Positions 51,075 to 59,532 of a stretch of DNA of 64,000 nt are shown piece by piece. A program made the translations under genes and the position numbers. The stretch's first letter is position 1. Every line of letters starts with the position of its first letter. Source of the stretch: Chloracidobacterium sp. (GTDB lineage Bacteria; Acidobacteriota; Blastocatellia; Pyrinomonadales; Pyrinomonadaceae); assembly GCA_016716365.1 (NCBI GenBank), contig JADJWM010000017.1:186001-250000 (forward strand). The letters are read 5' to 3'. Below the pieces are notes generated by a model. That model saw nothing but the letters and a program-made list of their open reading frames with translations. It had not been told where the DNA came from and searched no databases.

Positions 51075-53126
51075 TCAAATCTGCCTTTTAAGAAGCTGCG
51101 CGTTGAGCGCCACGATTATCGTGCTGAGGCTCATGAACACTGCCCCGATCGCGGGGTTCAGCACGAACCCCCACTGGTAAAGAACCCCGGCAGCGAGCGG
51201 TATCGCTACGACGTTATAGCCCGTCGCCCACAGGAGGTTCTGGATCATCTTCTTGTAGGTCGCCCGCCCGAAATTGATAAGGTTCAGGATATCCTTAGGG
51301 TTCGAGTTGACCAGGATGATATCCGCTGTCTCCGCCGCGATGTCGGTACCCGAGCCGACCGCGATGCCGATGTCCGCCTGCGCGAGAGCCGGTGCGTCAT
51401 TGACGCCGTCGCCGGTCATCGAAACGAACTCGCCTTTCCCCTGGAGTTCCTTGACGAGGTCGACCTTCTGGTGCGGCAGCACCTCGGCGTAGTAGCCGTC
51501 GAGCCCCATATTGTTGGAAACTGCCTTCGCGACCTTCTCGTTGTCGCCGGTCGCCATCAACACCTTTACGCCGAGGTTCTTAAATGCCCTGATCGCGCCG
51601 GCGGATTCCTCGCGCACCTCGTCGGCGAGAGCTATAAATCCCGCGAGGCGGTCGTCCAAAAGGACGAAGACGACCGTCTCCGCAGCGTCGGAATAAGCAT
51701 TCTCCGGTATCTCGATCGAGGCGTCGCGCAGGAACCCCGGGCTCACCACCTTCACGTCGCGGCCGTCGACGGTCGCTTCAATGCCCTTGCCCGTGAGCGC
51801 CTGAAAACTTTCCGCGCTGGGTATATCGAGCTTCTGCTCTTTCGCCTTTCGGATTATTCCGACCGCGATGGGGTGCTCTGAGTTCTGTTCGAGAGCGGCT
51901 GCCGTTCTGAGGAGTGTTTCCTTATCGATCGCCGGATCGATCGTTTCGATACGCGTTACGCCGAACTCTCCCTTCGTCAGCGTGCCCGTCTTGTCGAATA
52001 TCATCGCGGTTATCAGTCTTGCGTTCTCGAAGGCGGTCCGGTTCCGTATCAAAAGACCGTGCTGGGCGGAGATGGCGGTGGAGATCGCCACCACCAGCGG
52101 CACGGCGAGGCCGAGAGCGTGGGGGCAGGAGATCACCATCACCGTGACCATCCGTTCGACTGCGAAGTTGAAGCTCTCGCCGAGCAGCAGCCACACAACC
52201 AAAGTGCCGACGCCGACGACCACCGCGACGACGGTCAAAATCTTTGCGGCGCGATCCGCAAGATGCTGCGTTTTCGACTTTGTCTTCTGGGCCTCCTCGA
52301 CGAGCTTGATCACCTTGCTCAGGTAGCTGTCCTTCCCGGTGTGCTCTACCCTCACGTGGATCGAACCGTTCCCATTCACCGATCCGCCGATCACCTCGGA
52401 GAACTTTTCCTTCTTCACCGGTTTGCTCTCCCCGGTAAGCATGCTCTCATTCAGGTAGCTCTCCCCGTCCGTTACTACGCCGTCGGCGGGGACTTTCTCT
52501 CCCGGCCGGACGAGGATTATGTCCCCTTTCTGGAGATCTTCCAGACTGATGTCTTCAACTTTCCCATCGACGACCCGGTGGGCCTCGGCGGGCATCATGC
52601 TGACGAGAAGCTGGAGTGCCTTCGATGCACCGAGCACCGATTTCATCTCCATCCAGTGCCCGAGGAGCATGATGTCGATCAGTGTCGCCAGCTCCCAGAA
52701 AAAATCTTCGCCGGGGAACCCGAACACGACCGCGCTGCTGAAAACGTACGCCACCGTGATCGCGAGGGCGATCAGCGTCATCATCCCGAACGAGAGGGTC
52801 TTGAATTCGCCGACAGCTCCTTTCAGGAACGGCCAGCCGCCGTAAAAGAACACCACGGACGAGATCGCGAAGAGCAGCAGGCTGTCCCCGGGGAAACGGA
52901 GTTCGAAACCCAGCCACATCTGAATCATCGGGGACAGGAGGAGGATCGGTGCGGTCAAAAGGAGCGACACCCAGAAACGGCGCTTGAAATCCTCGATCAT
53001 CATCCTGTGGTGGTCGTGCTCGGCGTGCCCCATCGGCGGGTTCGCGCCGTGGCCGGCATCGTGCCGCGATCGCCCCGCTCCGTTCTGCGGCTCCTTCGCA
53101 GTGTGGTGCGCGTGTTGATGGTCCAT
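51075..53126 (-). CDS. copB: CopB-type P1B copper ATPase (CPH motif)
   Basis: The protein has 683 aa. The N-terminus is His-rich (MDHQHAHHTAKE, HAEHDHHRMM) and lacks HMA domains, as in CopB. The membrane metal site is CPH at 334-336 (VISCPHALGLAVP), TGES is at 231-234, and the phosphorylated Asp378 lies in IFDKTGTLTKGE. These are the P1B-3 signature (Cu(I)/Ag(I) or Cu(II) export from cytoplasm). It is downstream of the PRPP-synthetase-like gene by 58 bp. The pair with CopA at 30675 gives two different copper ATPases in the window. Confidence 0.92.
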   Translation of the reverse strand: MDHQHAHHTAKEPQNGAGRSRHDAGHGANPPMGHAEHDHHRMMIEDFKRRFWVSLLLTAPILLLSPMIQMWLGFELRFPGDSLLLFAISSVVFFYGGWPFLKGAVGEFKTLSFGMMTLIALAITVAYVFSSAVVFGFPGEDFFWELATLIDIMLLGHWMEMKSVLGASKALQLLVSMMPAEAHRVVDGKVEDISLEDLQKGDIILVRPGEKVPADGVVTDGESYLNESMLTGESKPVKKEKFSEVIGGSVNGNGSIHVRVEHTGKDSYLSKVIKLVEEAQKTKSKTQHLADRAAKILTVVAVVVGVGTLVVWLLLGESFNFAVERMVTVMVISCPHALGLAVPLVVAISTAISAQHGLLIRNRTAFENARLITAMIFDKTGTLTKGEFGVTRIETIDPAIDKETLLRTAAALEQNSEHPIAVGIIRKAKEQKLDIPSAESFQALTGKGIEATVDGRDVKVVSPGFLRDASIEIPENAYSDAAETVVFVLLDDRLAGFIALADEVREESAGAIRAFKNLGVKVLMATGDNEKVAKAVSNNMGLDGYYAEVLPHQKVDLVKELQGKGEFVSMTGDGVNDAPALAQADIGIAVGSGTDIAAETADIILVNSNPKDILNLINFGRATYKKMIQNLLWATGYNVVAIPLAAGVLYQWGFVLNPAIGAVFMSLSTIIVALNAQLLKRQI

Positions 53127-53184
53127 AGTTTTGTTCTCCCTTTCTCTCTTGTGCTGAAATCTCGGTTACGTTTCTTCAACGAGG

Positions 53185-54087
53185 TCAAATATGTCCGGTA
53201 ATAAAATCCACGAACAACCCGGAAACGTCGATCCCGTTCGTCGGGTGGGGGATCGTGTTGCATGTCACGACGCGGGCAGCCCCCGCTCCCATCAACTCAT
53301 CGTAAGCGTCACCGGCGAAGATGGCGTGAACGCCGATGCAAACAGGCGCGGCGATATCGAGCTCCCGCAGGCGGTGGACGGTTTCGATCATCGTCCGGGC
53401 GGTGGAGATTATATCGTCCACCAGCACGGGCGTGCGGTCGCGGTGCGGCCCGTCAAGCTCTATCGGGGAGACGCTCACGTCGCGATCGCCGCGGCGGGTT
53501 TTTTCGAGAACCACAAATGGGGCCCCCGCCATTTGTGCGACCTCCGACACCCATTGCTCGCTTTCCGAGTCCGGCCCGACGATTACGGGGTCGCGGACGT
53601 TGTTTCTCACCCACTCGGAGATTTCGCCCGCGGCTGCCGCGTTGAGGTTAGGTATCGAGTAGATCTCCGAAAGTGATTCACGGCGATGGAGATGCGTGTC
53701 GACCGTCGCGATACTGTCCGCGAACGAGCAGATCAGTCCGGCGAAGTACTCTGACGTGACCGCCTCTCCGGGCCGGAACGCCTTATCCTGCCTCATGTAC
53801 GCCAGATAGGGCGCGGCGAGGCAAACGTGAGCGGCCCCCAACGATTTGAGGCTCTTCCCCAGGAAATACAAGGGCGCCAACTTTTCGTCCGGCTGGACCA
53901 GGGTGCTGACGACCACTGTCAATCTACCCTCGACGTCCGAGCGGATCCGCAGGTACGTCTCCCCGTCGGGGAAGCGGCGAATGTCCATCTCGCCGATTTC
54001 CGCACCAAGGCGGCCGGCGAGGAGCGCAGCGAACTCATCATTACCGGGCATTGCGAAGAATACCGGCTTGTCGGATATTGTCATCAC
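53185..54087 (-). CDS. Ribose-phosphate pyrophosphokinase-like enzyme
   Basis: The protein has 300 aa, a typical size. Motifs of PRPP synthetase can be followed: RRFPDGETYLRI (substrate side), YLAYMRQDKAFRPGEAVTSE (ATP-binding region), DTHLHRRESL, the flexible loop EKTRRGDRDV, and the PRPP loop PVLVDDIISTARTM in which the usual STGGT is START. The reaction is ribose-5-phosphate + ATP to PRPP + AMP. The altered loop may shift specificity. A 4-bp overlap with the phosphorylase gene upstream (GTG overlapping TGA) suggests that the two enzymes are made together. Confidence 0.85.
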   Translation of the reverse strand: MMTISDKPVFFAMPGNDEFAALLAGRLGAEIGEMDIRRFPDGETYLRIRSDVEGRLTVVVSTLVQPDEKLAPLYFLGKSLKSLGAAHVCLAAPYLAYMRQDKAFRPGEAVTSEYFAGLICSFADSIATVDTHLHRRESLSEIYSIPNLNAAAAGEISEWVRNNVRDPVIVGPDSESEQWVSEVAQMAGAPFVVLEKTRRGDRDVSVSPIELDGPHRDRTPVLVDDIISTARTMIETVHRLRELDIAAPVCIGVHAIFAGDAYDELMGAGAARVVTCNTIPHPTNGIDVSGLFVDFITGHI

Positions 54088-55601
54088 TTTATCTCCAACA
54101 CGTCAGTGTTTTCCTTCAGGTATTCCAGCGAATAGGCAAGTTCGCCTTCAGCTTCCGCGTGGACCTCGAACAGTGTGTCCCCGGCCCGGACCGGATCGTC
54201 CAGCTTGATATTCAGCAGTATCCCAGCCGCTGGAGATCCCGGCGCCCCGGAAAGCTTTGCGGTTCTCGAGAGTTTCCGGTTGTTTATGGACACGACGGTG
54301 CCGCTCCGGTCCGCCTTCACCTCGAAACGGTGGCGGGCCGTCGGCGGCTGTTTGAGTCCGCCCTGCGCCTCGCAGATCCTCACGAACTTCTCCCACGCCT
54401 CGCCCGACTCGAGTATCCCGCGGGCGATCGCGTAGCCGGATCCGGCGTTGCCCTCCCGTGACATTCCGATCAGCCTGCCCGCAAGCATGAACGACTTCTC
54501 GGCCAGGTCTAGCGGAGCATCTGTTTCGTTCCTTAGCACGGCGAGCACTTCGCGTGCTTCGAGTGCCGGCCCGATCCCGCGTCCGACCGGTTGCGAGCCG
54601 TCCGTTATGACCGCGTCAATTTGCAGGCCGACCTCTCGTCCCACTGCACCCATGACTTCCGCCAGGCTTTCCCCGGCTTCCCGGCTTCTCACCTTCGCGG
54701 TGGGCCCGACCGGGATGTCGATCACGACGGAGGTCGACCCGGCCGCCGCTTTCTTCGAGAGCACCGAGGCGATCATCTGCCCCTCGCTGTCGATGTCGAG
54801 AGCCCGCTGCACGCGCACCAGGATGTCGTCCGCCGGACTAAGTTTCACGGCGCCGCCCCAGGCCAGGCAGCCTCCCTCAAGTTCCACAACCTTCCTGATC
54901 TCGTCGATGCCGAGATCAACATTGGTGAGCGTCTCCATCGTGTCCGCCGTTCCCGCGGGAGATGTGATCGCACGCGAAGAAGTTTTCGGGATCGTCAGGC
55001 CCGCCGCGGCGGCGATCGCGACGACGATCGGTGTCGTGCGGTTCCCCGGCAGCCCGCCCACGCTGTGCTTGTCGAAGACGGCGGGTTTGTCCCAGTACAG
55101 GCGGTCCCCAACCCCGATCATCGAGCGGGTCAGAAAAACGACCTCGTCCGCGCTCATGCGGTCCGCCGCACACGCCGTGATGAAGGCGGAGAGCTGGACG
55201 TTCGAAAGGCTCAGGTTCGTCACGTCCGCGACGATACGCCGGAACGAATCCTCGTCGAGAGTTCCGCCGAAGATCTTCCGCCTGATATCGCTCATCGAGG
55301 CGAGATCGCCCAGATGGGAAAGCGTCAGCAGGTCGCCTTCGGCAGCGTTGAGAAACCGGATCGCCCCGGTCGACAGTCCAAGTTCGTCCGCCCGAAGGCG
55401 GCCCGGATCGTCGACAACGATCAGCGAGGCGGCCAGGCGCTTGTTCGGCGATGCGACCCGCACGCGGCTCAGCGCGTTGAAGCCCTCGGCCACGCACACG
55501 GGGCAATCCCGACGCATGAAGACGAGATGCTCGTTCCGCGAGTCGATGCCGAGGTCTCTCAACCGCAACGCGTTGGTGATGTTCGGTTCGTGATGCTCCA
55601 T
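54084..55601 (-). CDS. Archaeal-type AMP phosphorylase / thymidine phosphorylase-family enzyme
   Basis: The protein has 505 aa, the size of archaeal AMP phosphorylases, which have an N-terminal extension of about 80 aa compared with DeoA. The glycosyltransferase-3-fold core shows KHSVGGLPGNRTTPIVVAIA and SSRAITSPAGTADTMETLTN, which match the KHSVGG and SSRAITSAAGTAD motifs of the archaeal enzyme. Archaeal AMP phosphorylase converts AMP + phosphate to adenine and ribose-1,5-bisphosphate. Substrate choice (AMP or nucleosides) cannot be settled by eye. It is adjacent to a PRPP-synthetase-like gene that produces AMP, which suggests a linked nucleotide cycle. Confidence 0.87.
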   Translation of the reverse strand: MEHHEPNITNALRLRDLGIDSRNEHLVFMRRDCPVCVAEGFNALSRVRVASPNKRLAASLIVVDDPGRLRADELGLSTGAIRFLNAAEGDLLTLSHLGDLASMSDIRRKIFGGTLDEDSFRRIVADVTNLSLSNVQLSAFITACAADRMSADEVVFLTRSMIGVGDRLYWDKPAVFDKHSVGGLPGNRTTPIVVAIAAAAGLTIPKTSSRAITSPAGTADTMETLTNVDLGIDEIRKVVELEGGCLAWGGAVKLSPADDILVRVQRALDIDSEGQMIASVLSKKAAAGSTSVVIDIPVGPTAKVRSREAGESLAEVMGAVGREVGLQIDAVITDGSQPVGRGIGPALEAREVLAVLRNETDAPLDLAEKSFMLAGRLIGMSREGNAGSGYAIARGILESGEAWEKFVRICEAQGGLKQPPTARHRFEVKADRSGTVVSINNRKLSRTAKLSGAPGSPAAGILLNIKLDDPVRAGDTLFEVHAEAEGELAYSLEYLKENTDVLEIK

Positions 55602-55607
55602 TGTCGT

Positions 55608-56450
55608 TCAATCCTCAGCCGTGACCGTTTCGCAGATCGCGTACGCCTCATCGATGACATCGTCGATGTTTTGCTTCGAAAGGCCGATTTCGGCCAGGAT
55701 CCCGGGCGAACCCTTCAGCTCTCGGCACAGCACGATCCCCCTTTCGAGCAACTGCCGTTTCAACTTCACCGAAAGAGTTGTGAGGCTGGTGACGGGGTGC
55801 AGCCCGGCGGAATCGATCCACCCCCGTAGACTTTTCTCTTGCGGATAGTCCCAGCTCAGCAGCCCGAGACCGGCACATGTCCCGTACGTGATCGCATCGC
55901 TGGTCATGCGCGTGTTGGTCGCAAGCATTCCCTTGTAGATCCGGCCTTTGTGGGGAGCCTCCGATGCGAACCCCTTTTCGATGTCGACGAAACGGGCGTG
56001 CGCGTAGAGTGCGTGCTTTATGTCACAGACTCTTCCGAGGAAACTGTGGAATTTGCATTCGGCATGGTAGAGAAGATCGCCTTTCGCCGCGACGACGTCG
56101 ACCTCGTGGCCGACGCAGCGGCCCTTGACGATCTGGCCGGTCGACGCGGTGTACCCGTCCGCCCCGAAAAGCGCGGCGATCAACTTTTCGAAGGGGTAGC
56201 CGGTCGGACCCAACTGCATGATCGCCCTCTTCAGGTTGTATTTTCCAGCCGAACGCCTTTGCAGACCTTTCAGCTCCGCGAAAACGATGGAATACAGATC
56301 CGATGTGGTGATCCGGTCGTACATCTTCTCGGTGACCCGCTCGATAACGATGTCGACCACGTCCGGGTCCGCCTTTACGCGGCGGAGCGATCGCCGTATT
56401 TTCTCTTCATCGAAAGTGACTTCGTCACCGTTGGCTTTTATTACATTCAT
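55608..56450 (-). CDS. ATP-cone domain fused to an Mrr-like nuclease domain
   Basis: The protein has 280 aa. Residues 1-85 form an ATP-cone (MNVIKANGDEVTFDEEKIRR, then SDLYSIVFAELKGL), the nucleotide-sensing module of ribonucleotide reductases and NrdR. Residues 86-175 have the PD-(D/E)xK pattern FEKLIAALF...GHEVDVVAAKGDLLYHAECKFH, with E88, D118, E131 and K133 as likely metal-dependent nuclease residues. The C-terminal part (residues 175-280) has helices and SPGILAEIGLSKQNIDDVIDE, a helix-hairpin-helix-like tail. It could be a nucleotide-gated nuclease. It lies next to the nucleotide enzymes in one operon, overlapped by the protease gene. Confidence 0.75.
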   Translation of the reverse strand: MNVIKANGDEVTFDEEKIRRSLRRVKADPDVVDIVIERVTEKMYDRITTSDLYSIVFAELKGLQRRSAGKYNLKRAIMQLGPTGYPFEKLIAALFGADGYTASTGQIVKGRCVGHEVDVVAAKGDLLYHAECKFHSFLGRVCDIKHALYAHARFVDIEKGFASEAPHKGRIYKGMLATNTRMTSDAITYGTCAGLGLLSWDYPQEKSLRGWIDSAGLHPVTSLTTLSVKLKRQLLERGIVLCRELKGSPGILAEIGLSKQNIDDVIDEAYAICETVTAED

Positions 56451-57547
56451 ATCTTGTTGCGTTCCTTAAGCGTCCGTTGCACCAGCAACTTCTCTTCAAT
56501 GTTCTCCCGGTCGATCAAGCCGAGAATGGAACCGCCTTCCATCACGGCCGCCGCGCCGCCCTTGGCGGAAAGCTGCTCCATGAGGTCCTGGAGTTTCATC
56601 TCCGGACCGGCGACTACGAAATCCGTATTCATGAAACCGGAAATCAGGGCGTCCTTACCCTGTTCAGATAATCCTCTAATGAGCTCCGTCCGGCTCAGCG
56701 TCCCGACAGGTCTGTCAGCGTCCGCGACCAGGAAAACAGTCTCTTGGCTGTTGAGGAGCACATCCGCTGCTCGTCCTAGAGTGTCGTCCGGCCGGAGAAG
56801 GGTGAAACGCCGCATGACTGCATCCCTAACCTTAAGGCCGGAGAGGGCAGCACGCATGGTTTCCGCAGCAGCCTCGCCTCCGGCGCCGAGGAAAACGAAA
56901 AGGCCAATGAACACGAGCCAGAAGTTATAAAAGAAACCGAAAAACACGAACATGATCGCAAGGAACTGTCCCAGGGCCGCGGCAGCCCGCGTTGCGTTCG
57001 ACTTGTCCATCATGAACGACAGCAAGCTCCGAAGCACCCGCCCGCCGTCCATCGGGAAGGCTGGAATTAGATTGAAAACGGCTAGCACCACGTTCGCGAA
57101 AAGCAGGTTCCACAGGAAGGGCACGCTCGCCATATCGTCCGAGCCCGCCACCGCCGCAAGACCCGGCAGTTGACCGGTGGCACTAAGGTAAACCCAGATG
57201 ACGAGGGCAATACCCAGATTGACCAACGGGCCGGCAAGTCCGACGAGCAATTCTTCGCTGGGCTTTTCCGGCATACCTTCGAGGCTAGCTATCCCGCCGA
57301 TCGGATAAAGGGTAATGTCCTTTGTCTTGATGCCGAAGCGGGCGGCCGTCAAGGCGTGACCGAATTCGTGAAGGACGACGCAAGCGAAGAGCGCCAAAAC
57401 GAAAAATACGCCTGCAATGCCCCCGGCCGCCCCGTGGCCGCCCGAGATGTGCATCAGAAATATCCAGACGAGAAGTATCGAGAAAGTCCAATGGACAAAC
57501 ACATCGATCCCGAAGAACCTGCCCAGCCGCAACGACCACGACCTCAT
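56447..57547 (-). CDS. Site-2 protease (M50 family) with CBS domains
   Basis: The protein has 366 aa; the start at 57547 overlaps the preceding stop by 4 bp (ATGA). Zinc-binding HEFGH is at 60-64 in VVLHEFGHAL, and the third ligand is in NLIPAFPMDGGRVLRSLL (Asp167). Six hydrophobic helices occupy residues about 15-225. Two CBS domains follow (residues about 240-366, RDAVMRRFTLLRPDDTLGRA and later ELIRGLSEQG). Such proteases cut membrane-embedded regulators, and CBS domains may sense adenine nucleotides, which would suit the neighbouring AMP/PRPP enzymes. The target is unknown. Confidence 0.88.
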   Translation of the reverse strand: MRSWSLRLGRFFGIDVFVHWTFSILLVWIFLMHISGGHGAAGGIAGVFFVLALFACVVLHEFGHALTAARFGIKTKDITLYPIGGIASLEGMPEKPSEELLVGLAGPLVNLGIALVIWVYLSATGQLPGLAAVAGSDDMASVPFLWNLLFANVVLAVFNLIPAFPMDGGRVLRSLLSFMMDKSNATRAAAALGQFLAIMFVFFGFFYNFWLVFIGLFVFLGAGGEAAAETMRAALSGLKVRDAVMRRFTLLRPDDTLGRAADVLLNSQETVFLVADADRPVGTLSRTELIRGLSEQGKDALISGFMNTDFVVAGPEMKLQDLMEQLSAKGGAAAVMEGGSILGLIDRENIEEKLLVQRTLKERNKI

Positions 57548-57822
57548 GCTCGCCCCCCCGTCGCGGCGTTGTAGATCGCGGCGATCGACGCGCCGGAAAG
57601 CCAGGCGATAACGAACGTCTCGATCAGCCCGAACAGTGCCTCCAACAATGGAATGTCCGTCCGGATGATCCCGGAGATATCCAGCCCGTGTAGCAGACTG
57701 TTCCCGAACCTCACCGCGGTTTCGTGTCCCGCCACCATCAGCACGACCACGCACCCGAGGTAAAGCAGCGCAACCGTGCTCCCGACCGCGAAACCGAATA
57801 TCTTGACATCAATTTTGTTCAT
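57544..57822 (-). CDS. Small membrane protein (DUF5676-like)
   Basis: The protein has 92 aa and overlaps the protease gene by 4 bp. Two hydrophobic helices are visible (FAVGSTVALLYLGCVVVLMV and LFGLIETFVIAWLSGASIAA), the second followed by IYN near the C-terminus. The size, two helices and N-terminal MNKIDVKIFGFA resemble DUF5676 proteins, which are often seen beside metal transport genes. The function is unknown. Tight overlaps on both sides place it firmly in the operon. Confidence 0.65.
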   Translation of the reverse strand: MNKIDVKIFGFAVGSTVALLYLGCVVVLMVAGHETAVRFGNSLLHGLDISGIIRTDIPLLEALFGLIETFVIAWLSGASIAAIYNAATGGRA

Positions 57823-58031
57823 CTCTCAGCCTCCCCGCCCTCGCCGAAGTGCTTGTCGCTGTGGCCGCCGCTCACGCCGAAATGCATCGGCATCAGCAGA
57901 TGACAAAGGAACATCGCGATCACGAATATAAGAAGCGAGATCTTCCCGTCCAAACCGATCAGTGGTGCGAGAAAGATCAGAAGCAGCGGCAGGACACACC
58001 CGATCACCATCAGGACCATATGCTTGTTCAT
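57819..58031 (-). CDS. Small membrane protein (DUF2933-like), first gene of the minus-strand operon
   Basis: The protein has 70 aa with a strong ribosome site (AAAGGAGGATGTTTT). Two helices (VLMVIGCVLPLLLIFLAP and ISLLIFVIAMFLCHLLMPMH) are followed by a His/Gly-rich tail (GVSGGHSDKHFGEGG). The pattern CHLLMPMH with a short soluble His tail resembles DUF2933, found near copper genes. It opens the nine-gene operon. Metal binding by Cys/His/Met is possible but not shown. Confidence 0.65.
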   Translation of the reverse strand: MNKHMVLMVIGCVLPLLLIFLAPLIGLDGKISLLIFVIAMFLCHLLMPMHFGVSGGHSDKHFGEGGEAER

Positions 58032-58536
58032 AAAACATCCTCCTTTCGATAATTGCCGGCCGCGACATTGTTATTCGCGCATCAAGAGACTGTACAGGCT
58101 CAATATGACGAAATAGCGTCGCTTCCGGTGCGGCATTTCTTTCCGGCCTGGCTGCTCGACACCTCATATTCGGGATAGGTTCGCGCTCACTGCGGAAATT
58201 TTCACGCCTTCTAAGCTTTTGCCTAGCGGCCTGCATGGCCCTCGGGTCCGCTTCATGCGCGAAGCCCTCCGCTCCAGACTTTCTTCATCCGACCGTGGAT
58301 TGCATCTGCAAATGGACCAGCCGAACAACACAACGGCGAGGCCGGAACTCCCGAAAAATTAATGAATCCGCCGATCAAGTGGGCCGGCGGAACATATCAC
58401 TCAAAGACCCCAGATGTCTGAGAACAGACTGAACTGCTTGAAAGTGAACAATTCACCCGGCGCCAGAACCTAAGACATTTCCGTTGAACGCGGCTGAGAC
58501 GCCCTATATCTCTCGGTTTCTTGATTCATATCGAAA
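58032..58536. other. Intergenic promoter region between divergent gene blocks
   Basis: No gene is supported in these 505 bp. The left end carries the leader of the minus-strand operon, with a perfect 8-bp palindrome CTGTACAG at 58090-58097 next to TTGAGC (minus strand) as a possible control element. The rest contains only short frames without family character. Confidence 0.5.
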
Positions 58537-58552
58537 TTGGCACATTACTTGC
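58537..58552 (+). promoter_or_regulatory. Sigma-54-type promoter
   Basis: TTGGCAC-ATTAC-TTGC matches the -24/-12 consensus TGGCAC-N5-TTGC exactly. It lies 80 bp upstream of the small genes at 58632. No enhancer-binding activator gene is visible in the window. Confidence 0.55.
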
Positions 58553-58631
58553 GGTTTACATTAAGGAAAATCTCGTGCCATGGGGCGGGCGCAATTAGAT
58601 GAAAGGGAAAGCACGGCGAAGCGGGAATCAG

Positions 58632-58718
58632 ATGAGTGTCTGGCTTTACTGGCTCTGCTGGGCCGTCATCGCGGGCGTGATTACCTATTTGGCCCTCCGG
58701 GTCACGGGGGTGGTGTGA
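58632..58718 (+). CDS. Very small membrane protein
   Basis: The protein has 28 aa: MSVWLYWLCWAVIAGVITYL then ALRVTGVV, a single membrane helix. The stop overlaps the next start (GTGA), which supports real translation. Homologues are not recognisable at this length. It follows the sigma-54-type promoter. Confidence 0.4.
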   Translation: MSVWLYWLCWAVIAGVITYLALRVTGVV

Positions 58719-58906
58719 GCGAGGTGGACCTCCAGACGGCGAAGGCTTCTGAATTCCGGGCTTCCGCTTTCGGCGCTGGGATCGCGGGATTCGGACTCGG
58801 TGTAATGTTTGCGGAATATTTCCAGCCTTTAGCTGTGCTCCTGATACTCGCCGGATTTGCCGTTCACGGGTGGGGGATGTACAGGATCCACGTCCGCAAT
58901 GGATAA
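58715..58906 (+). CDS. Small membrane protein, unknown
   Basis: The protein has 63 aa from the GTG at 58715. A charged leader (MSEVDLQTAKASEFR) is followed by two closely spaced helices (ASAFGAGIAGFGLGVMFAEY and PLAVLLILAGFAVHGWGMY). The glycine-rich first helix and the short hairpin resemble small membrane proteins near Cu/Ag genes. I do not recognise a family. Confidence 0.5.
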   Translation: MSEVDLQTAKASEFRASAFGAGIAGFGLGVMFAEYFQPLAVLLILAGFAVHGWGMYRIHVRNG

Positions 58907-59019
58907 GGATTCATTACCGAACCGTTTTGCTTGGTATGTAGATTGCTAGTGACTCAAATTAGTGAATATTCACCGCCAAGGCCGACAGAGGAATTGGTAA
59001 ACCGCTCAGAAAGTTTAAC

Positions 59020-59397
59020 GTGAAAAAACGGCTCACTTCCATTCTCTTGCTTCTCGCGATCGCCGGAGGCGTCGCGGCGGGGATGCCGCTCCATTCGGGA
59101 GGCAACGGCAAGATGGCGAGCTGCTGCAAAAAGGCGAAGAGCGGGGAGCAATCTGCTGCCGCGACGGCCGCTCGTTTATGCTGTGCGGCGAACTGCACGG
59201 AACCCGCAGAAACGACGTCGGGACCGAGCGTGCCGTTACCGGTTGTGCTCAAGGCGGCCCAGTCTGCCATCGAACGAAACAGGGCGCTGCCACCTGCTAA
59301 GCCGGTTTCTCACACCTTCCACTATCAGTCCGAGAATAGGATTCGTGCCAAGGAACACCTGCCCCTATTTCTACGTCACCACTCATTCCTGATTTAG
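59020..59397 (+). CDS. Small exported Cys-rich protein, unknown
   Basis: The protein has 125 aa from a GTG. The signal peptide is SILLLLAIAGGVAAG, and the mature part has SCCKKAKSGEQ and RLCCAANCTEP, giving two vicinal Cys pairs and one more Cys. The second half is basic, ending in LPLFLRHHSFL. The Cys pairs suggest binding of soft metals in the periplasm; no family is recognised. It stands before the third RND set. Confidence 0.55.
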   Translation: MKKRLTSILLLLAIAGGVAAGMPLHSGGNGKMASCCKKAKSGEQSAAATAARLCCAANCTEPAETTSGPSVPLPVVLKAAQSAIERNRALPPAKPVSHTFHYQSENRIRAKEHLPLFLRHHSFLI

Positions 59398-59398
59398 C

Positions 59399-59425
59399 TT
59401 CAGGGGCGCAGAGCGCCTGAATTTC
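59399..59425 (+). terminator. Possible weak terminator
   Basis: TTCAG-GG-GCGC-AGA-GCGC-CTGAA forms a hairpin (5 bp and 4 bp with a GG bulge) directly after the stop at 59397, followed by only three T residues. Confidence 0.4.
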
Positions 59426-59532
59426 ACAATTCCGTATCAAAAGGCTTCCGCGATCGAGTAAAAATACGCTCTTTCGCCGATCCGGCTGACGGACTCGGTA
59501 GAAGTCCATCAATTTTAAGAGAGGAAAGTTTA

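Noticed and set aside
54448..56930. Plus-strand open frames of 363 to 412 codons opposite the phosphorylase, nuclease and protease genes
   Set aside because: The minus-strand proteins have complete catalytic motifs and 4-bp overlaps; the plus-strand frames are Arg/Ser-rich and without motifs.
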